Both the position numbers and the translations under genes were made by a program. This document shows, piece after piece, positions 6,033 through 9,512 of a stretch of DNA of 9,512 bases (positions are counted from its first letter, which is position 1; every line of letters begins with the position of its first letter). This DNA is from Planctomycetota bacterium (GTDB lineage Bacteria > Planctomycetota > SBBH01 > JAHFOU01), in contig JAHFOU010000068.1 of the NCBI GenBank assembly GCA_023261525.1, forward strand, positions 1 through 9,512. Reading direction: 5' to 3'. The notes beneath the pieces were generated by a model. It was not told the origin of the DNA. It did no database searches and saw nothing but the letters and a program-made list of their open reading frames with translations.

Positions 6033-6060
6033 ATTATAGGCCTCCCGGGGACCGGATCAA
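6033..6060 (-). promoter_or_regulatory. Sigma70-like promoter for the six-gene operon
   Basis: On the minus strand a perfect -10 box TATAAT (6038-6033) lies 16 nt downstream of TTGATC (6060-6055), which matches four of six bases of the -35 consensus. It is a rare AT-rich island in this GC-rich sequence, in the 39-nt gap between the aminopeptidase stop and the small-gene ATG. Transcription would start near 6025-6027. The imperfect dyad GGGCT-x-AGCCC at 6019-6029 overlaps that start and could be an operator, which is speculative. Confidence 0.6.
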
Positions 6061-8603
6061 CCGCGGGCCTTCTCCAAGGCCTGGAGGCGGTCCTTGAGCT
6101 TGCGGTGATCGGCCGTGAGGGATTCCAGGTCCTCCCTCAGTTTCCGGACGGCCTCGGGGGCCTGCCCCTTCTCCCGATAGGCCTGGAGGACCTCCCGGGC
6201 CATGGCGTGGACCCGCGGATCCACCGGAGCGGCCAGGAGGCGCTGGAGGGCCGCGGTGCAGCGCTCGTCCTTCAGGGTGGCCAGCGCGTTCAAGGTCGTC
6301 CTCAGCAGGCGGAAGCCCCCCTCGTCCAGCAGGGAGGTCAGGGCGTCCAGGGCCTCGCGGCCCCAGCGCGGCCGGCCTTCCGCCAGGGTCCCCAGGGCCA
6401 GGACGGCCGCCAGGCGGGCGTGCTCGGGACGCCCCCGGACGGTCCAGGACTTGACCAGGGCAAAGGCGCGCTCGTCCTCCAGCTCCGAGAGGCCGGCCAT
6501 GCATCCCGACCTCAGGACGTCCAGGTGGGAGGACCTGGACAGGGCGCGCTCCAGCTCCGGCAGGGCCGAGGGGTCCCGGGTGCGGCCGAGAGCCCGCGCG
6601 GCGGAGGCCTCCACGAAGTAGGAGGCGTCCTTTCTCAAAAAGGCCTGAAGGGCCTTCGCGGCGGCCGGATCCCGGAACTCCCCCAAGGCTTCCGCAACCG
6701 CGCGCCGCGACTTGGGATGACGCAAGTCCACGGCTTCCAGGAGAAGGCTCAAGGCGCGCGGGGATTTCGTGCTGCCGAGGGCTTTGGCGGTTTCGACCTG
6801 CACGCCCCAGAACCGGTCCTTCTGCAGGGCCTGCTTCAGGGCCCGGAAGGCCTCCGGGGTCCCCAGCTTGGCCAGGTCCCGGGCGGCCTCGGCGCGGCCC
6901 AGGGCGTTCGGGTCGTCCTTCAGCTGGGCCTTGAGCAGGTCGGCGCCGCGCGGGAAGACCAGGGTCTTGAGGATGCGGTCCTCGGGATCCAACCTCACCC
7001 AGCGCGGGCGGCGGGCCAGCTTGAAGGTGAAGGTCTGCTCCTTCTGGGAGACCTCGATCGTGCGGCGGTCCCCCCCGCGGCCCTGGCCGAACTGCACCTG
7101 GACCGGGAAGCGGAAGAGCGGGGTCCCGTCGGCCGTGTCCTGGGTCTGCGTGACAGTGAGCGAGGCGGTCCGCGTCTCCGCGTTCCAGGCGTAGGAGGCC
7201 TTGAGGTCCGGGTGGCCGGCCTTGAAGATCCACTGGTCGAAGAAGGGCAGGAGGTTGCGCCCGGTGACCTTCTCCACGGCCCGCATCAGGTCCACGGTCT
7301 CCACGGACCCCCGGGCGTTGTCCTGCAGGTAGCGGCGGATGCTGGCCCAGAAGGCCTCCTCCCCCAGCTCCCCGCGAAGCATGTGGAGGACCCAGCCCCC
7401 CTTCAGGTAGAGGTGGGCGTCGAAGAGGTCGATGGGCTCGGTGAAGACGTTGGTCACGATGGGGCGGCGGTAGCGCCCGTCCTCGCCGAAGTAGCCCTTG
7501 GCGTTCTGGAGGAGCTCGTAGCGGAACTCGTCCTGCCCGAGGTGGTGCTCGGTCCAGCAGGCCTCGATGTAGGTCGCGAAGCCCTCGTTCAGCCAGGCGT
7601 GGGCCCACTCCTTGCAGGTGACCAGGTCCCCGAACCACTGGTGGGCCAGCTCGTGGGCCACCAGGGGGTCCGAGGAGAAGTCCAGGTGGGCCCGGGCGTC
7701 GTGGAGGGTGAGGTCGGTCTGGGTGGTGGCCGAGGTGTTCTCCATGCCGCCGAAGATGAAGTCGGCGACGGCGACCTGGGCGTACTTCTCGTAGGGATAG
7801 GGCACGCCGAGCTTCCGCTCGAGGAAGCGGATCATGGCCGGGGTGTTCCCGAAGGCGCGCCGGGCGTCGGCTTCCCGGCCGGGCTGGGCGTAGTAGGTCA
7901 CCGGGGTCTTCCCTGCCCTGGCGCGGATCTCCGTGAAGCGCCCGGCGGCCAGGGTGACCAGGTAGGTGGCGTGGGGGACGGACTCCCGCCAGTGGAAGGT
8001 CCTCGTCTTCTGGCGCCGGTTGCGGACGGTGGAGAGGAGGCGGCCGTTCGACAGGGCGAACATCTCCTCGGGGACCGTGGCGACCACCTCGGTCGTGGAC
8101 TTGGTGTTGGGCGTGTCGTGGCAGGGGAACCAGTACTTGCTGTCGTTGTCCTGGCCCTGGGTCCAGGCCTGGACGGGCTTGTCCGGGTAGTCCTTGTCCG
8201 GCCCGACGAAATAGAGGCCGAAGCGGGGCTCGTCGGCGTGGTAGGCCACGGCGATGTCCACGCGCTGGCCGGCCTTGAGGGGCCGGGGCAGGAAGACGGT
8301 CAGGCCCTCGGGGGCGGGCTCCCAGCGCAGGCGCCGGCCGGCGGCCGTCACGCGGTCGATCACCAGGTCCACGGCGTCCAGGGGGATGCTCTTGACCTCG
8401 GAAACGGCGCGGAAGGTCAGGGTGCAGGTGCCGCGCAGGGACTTCTTCGGGAAGTCGAGGGCCAGGTCGATCTTGATGTGCTCCACGCGGCAGGGCCGGT
8501 CGGGATTGTACTGGGGTTTGGCGCCGGGGCCGCCGAAGGGCTTGCGGTCGGCGAAGGCCAGGTGGCTTCCGAGGGCGCGCGTCAGGGAATGGGAGCAGGG
8601 CAT
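6057..8603 (-). CDS. M1-family zinc aminopeptidase with C-terminal HEAT-repeat region
   Basis: The 848-residue product has an N-terminal beta-sandwich domain (about 35-225), then the catalytic thermolysin-like domain. That domain has GGMEN (285-289, the GAMEN exopeptidase motif), HELAH (317-321) and Glu340, completing the HExxH-x18-E zinc site, with Glu318 as general base and Tyr399 in LYLKGG as the likely transition-state Tyr. From about 565 to 810 it has helical HEAT-type repeats, such as EAARDLAKLGTPEAFRALKQ and SAARALGRTRDPSALPELER, ending in a charged coiled coil (about 815-847). The enzyme would remove N-terminal amino acids from peptides. No signal peptide is visible, so it is probably cytosolic. 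The ATG at 8603 is set by AAAGGAG nine nt upstream; the open frame extends 61 codons further but that part is Arg/Pro/Ser-rich shadow sequence overlapping the kinase gene. Loss of a site residue is not seen. Confidence 0.95.
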   Translation of the reverse strand: MPCSHSLTRALGSHLAFADRKPFGGPGAKPQYNPDRPCRVEHIKIDLALDFPKKSLRGTCTLTFRAVSEVKSIPLDAVDLVIDRVTAAGRRLRWEPAPEGLTVFLPRPLKAGQRVDIAVAYHADEPRFGLYFVGPDKDYPDKPVQAWTQGQDNDSKYWFPCHDTPNTKSTTEVVATVPEEMFALSNGRLLSTVRNRRQKTRTFHWRESVPHATYLVTLAAGRFTEIRARAGKTPVTYYAQPGREADARRAFGNTPAMIRFLERKLGVPYPYEKYAQVAVADFIFGGMENTSATTQTDLTLHDARAHLDFSSDPLVAHELAHQWFGDLVTCKEWAHAWLNEGFATYIEACWTEHHLGQDEFRYELLQNAKGYFGEDGRYRRPIVTNVFTEPIDLFDAHLYLKGGWVLHMLRGELGEEAFWASIRRYLQDNARGSVETVDLMRAVEKVTGRNLLPFFDQWIFKAGHPDLKASYAWNAETRTASLTVTQTQDTADGTPLFRFPVQVQFGQGRGGDRRTIEVSQKEQTFTFKLARRPRWVRLDPEDRILKTLVFPRGADLLKAQLKDDPNALGRAEAARDLAKLGTPEAFRALKQALQKDRFWGVQVETAKALGSTKSPRALSLLLEAVDLRHPKSRRAVAEALGEFRDPAAAKALQAFLRKDASYFVEASAARALGRTRDPSALPELERALSRSSHLDVLRSGCMAGLSELEDERAFALVKSWTVRGRPEHARLAAVLALGTLAEGRPRWGREALDALTSLLDEGGFRLLRTTLNALATLKDERCTAALQRLLAAPVDPRVHAMAREVLQAYREKGQAPEAVRKLREDLESLTADHRKLKDRLQALEKARG

Positions 8604-8612
8604 GCGGCGTGT

Positions 8613-8619
8613 CTCCTTT
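8613..8619 (-). promoter_or_regulatory. Ribosome binding site of the M1 aminopeptidase gene
   Basis: AAAGGAG on the minus strand, nine nt before the ATG at 8603, is the strongest Shine-Dalgarno match before any frame-compatible start and rules out the longer N-terminal extension. Confidence 0.8.
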
Positions 8620-8633
8620 CGCGAGGGGCGGGG

Positions 8634-8639
8634 ATTGTA
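8634..8639 (-). promoter_or_regulatory. Possible -10 box for the aminopeptidase gene
   Basis: TACAAT on the minus strand lies in the 40-nt gap between the kinase stop and the aminopeptidase ATG, at a distance that would leave the ribosome site in a leader of about 23 nt. There is no recognisable -35 box, so this is weak; read-through from the kinase gene is equally possible. Confidence 0.22.
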
Positions 8640-8643
8640 TCGG

Positions 8644-9512
8644 CTAGGCTCCCCGTTTCGCCACGTCGACCACGAGGGTCTCGGCGATCCGGATGCGCTC
8701 CGAGACCGCCGCCGCCGGGGAGCGCTGCTTCCACCAGGCGGCCGCGTCCGACGGCGTCCAGGGGGCGACCTCCCGGCAGGCGGCAAGCGCCTCCCCCAGG
8801 GACTGGGCCGAGGCGAAGCGGTCGCCGGGGTCCTTCTGGAGGCAGCGCAGGATGAGGCGCTCCAGGTCCCCGGGGATCCCCTTCCCCAGGCGCTCCGACG
8901 GCGGGACAGGCACGGAGCGGATGTGATGGTCGAGGACCTCCATCAGGTCCTTCCCGTCGAACACCGGGCGGCCCGTGAGCAGGAAATACCCCACGGCGCC
9001 CAGGGCGTAGAGGTCGGCCCGGGCATCGACGCGGTCCGGGGTCTCGACCGCCTCGGGCGCCATGTAGTGGGGGGTGCCGGAGATCGTGCCGGCCTCCCCT
9101 GGCTCGGCCTGCGCGCGGGTGTCCTTCACCAAGCCGAAATCCACGACCTTCACGACATCGGGCACCCCCCCGCGCTCGCAGAGGAGGAGGTTGGCCGGCT
9201 TGATGTCCCGGTGCACCAGCCCCAGGGCATGGGCCTCGGCCAGGGAGGCGCAGGCCTGGCGGAGGATATGGGCCGTCCGTCCCGGCGCCTGAGGCCCCCC
9301 CTCGCGCACGAGGGTGTCCAGGTTGAGTCCGGGCAGGAGTTCCATCGCGTAGTAGAAGGACCCCTGGGGCGTGCGGCCGTAGTCGTAGATCGCCACCGTG
9401 TTCGGATGGGTGAGGCGGCTGGTCATCTGCACCTCGCGCTCGAAGCGGGCGATAGCCTCCTCCCCGGCCTTCTCGGCCCTCAGGAGCTTCACCGCCGTGG
9501 GCCGGCGCAGGG
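8644..9512 (-). CDS. PknB-type Ser/Thr protein kinase, C-terminal part (N-terminus outside window)
   Basis: The frame is open to the window edge, so the glycine-rich loop and anything before it are missing; 288 residues are visible. The GTG at 9492 is an internal Val codon in PTAVKLL, whose Lys (visible residue 8) is the ATP-binding beta3 lysine. The other Hanks motifs are intact: the alpha-C Glu in FEREV (26), HRDIKPANLLL with catalytic Asp102, VVDFGLVKD with DFG at 124-126, and GTPHYMAPEAV with APE at 151-153. The kinase lobe ends with DPGDRFASAQSLGEAL, and only about 50 residues follow, including AAAWW and a final VVDVAKRGA. There is no C-terminal sensor or membrane segment, so the kinase is either soluble or carries extra domains upstream of the window. 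An active kinase phosphorylating Ser/Thr of unknown substrates is expected. It lies 40 nt before the aminopeptidase gene. Confidence 0.95.
   Translation of the reverse strand, partial: LRRPTAVKLLRAEKAGEEAIARFEREVQMTSRLTHPNTVAIYDYGRTPQGSFYYAMELLPGLNLDTLVREGGPQAPGRTAHILRQACASLAEAHALGLVHRDIKPANLLLCERGGVPDVVKVVDFGLVKDTRAQAEPGEAGTISGTPHYMAPEAVETPDRVDARADLYALGAVGYFLLTGRPVFDGKDLMEVLDHHIRSVPVPPSERLGKGIPGDLERLILRCLQKDPGDRFASAQSLGEALAACREVAPWTPSDAAAWWKQRSPAAAVSERIRIAETLVVDVAKRGA

Noticed and set aside
8604..8786. A 61-codon N-terminal extension of the aminopeptidase
   Set aside because: It is Arg/Pro/Ser-rich, overlaps the kinase 3' end in another frame, and lacks a ribosome site, whereas the ATG at 8603 has AAAGGAG nine nt upstream.
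6003..8855. A 950-codon open frame on the plus strand, antisense to the aminopeptidase gene
   Set aside because: The translation is rich in Gly, Gln, Val, Leu and Ala with no recognisable motif, as expected for the mirror of GC3-rich coding sequence. The minus strand has a complete M1 active site and a ribosome binding site.
1..9512. tRNA, rRNA, riboswitch, CRISPR array, insertion sequence or attachment site
   Set aside because: No cloverleaf, conserved rRNA block, regularly spaced repeats, transposase motif or flanking duplication was seen by eye. Intergenic space totals under 200 nt.

Overview
The window is very GC-rich (roughly 70% by eye) bacterial chromosome with tightly packed genes and no RNA gene, mobile element or CRISPR array. 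Codons end mostly in G or C. A PknB-type Ser/Thr kinase, an M1 aminopeptidase carrying HEAT repeats, a lipoprotein beta-propeller and strong Shine-Dalgarno sites together suggest a Gram-negative bacterium. My best guess is an acidobacterium of the Holophagae (Geothrix/Holophaga type), inferred from gene style alone.

Layout. Positions 1-731 (+) hold the 3' part of a PLP-dependent class I/II aminotransferase. It runs convergently into everything else, all of which is on the minus strand, and its stop codon overlaps the stop of the opposing gene in a shared CTAG. Read in transcription order from the right, the minus strand has: the C-terminal 288 residues of a Ser/Thr protein kinase (8644-9512); a cytosolic-looking M1 aminopeptidase of 848 residues (6057-8603); then, behind a good sigma70-like promoter (6033-6060), a run of six genes ending at 728. 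These six are an 82-residue protein of unknown function, an eight-bladed PQQ-like beta-propeller lipoprotein, a SixA-type histidine phosphatase, two tandem divergent thymidylate-kinase-like proteins, and a Ppx/GppA phosphatase with an HD-type C-terminal domain. Within this run the genes overlap or sit 3 nt apart, except for a 63-nt gap before sixA. That gap carries a perfect 11-bp hairpin and an 8-bp direct repeat with 11-bp period.

How the genes may work together. SixA and Ppx/GppA both act on phosphoryl groups (phosphohistidine; polyphosphate or pppGpp). Placing two nucleotide-kinase-like proteins between them in an overlapping operon suggests a phosphate, polyphosphate or nucleotide module. 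The two kinases keep the P-loop fold and the DRY motif but lack the classical EPGGT motif of dTMP kinase. The second copy also has Arg in place of the Walker A Lys. They may therefore form a catalytic/non-catalytic pair, or act on something other than dTMP. This is the most interesting part of the window. No gene-free stretch exceeds 65 nt.
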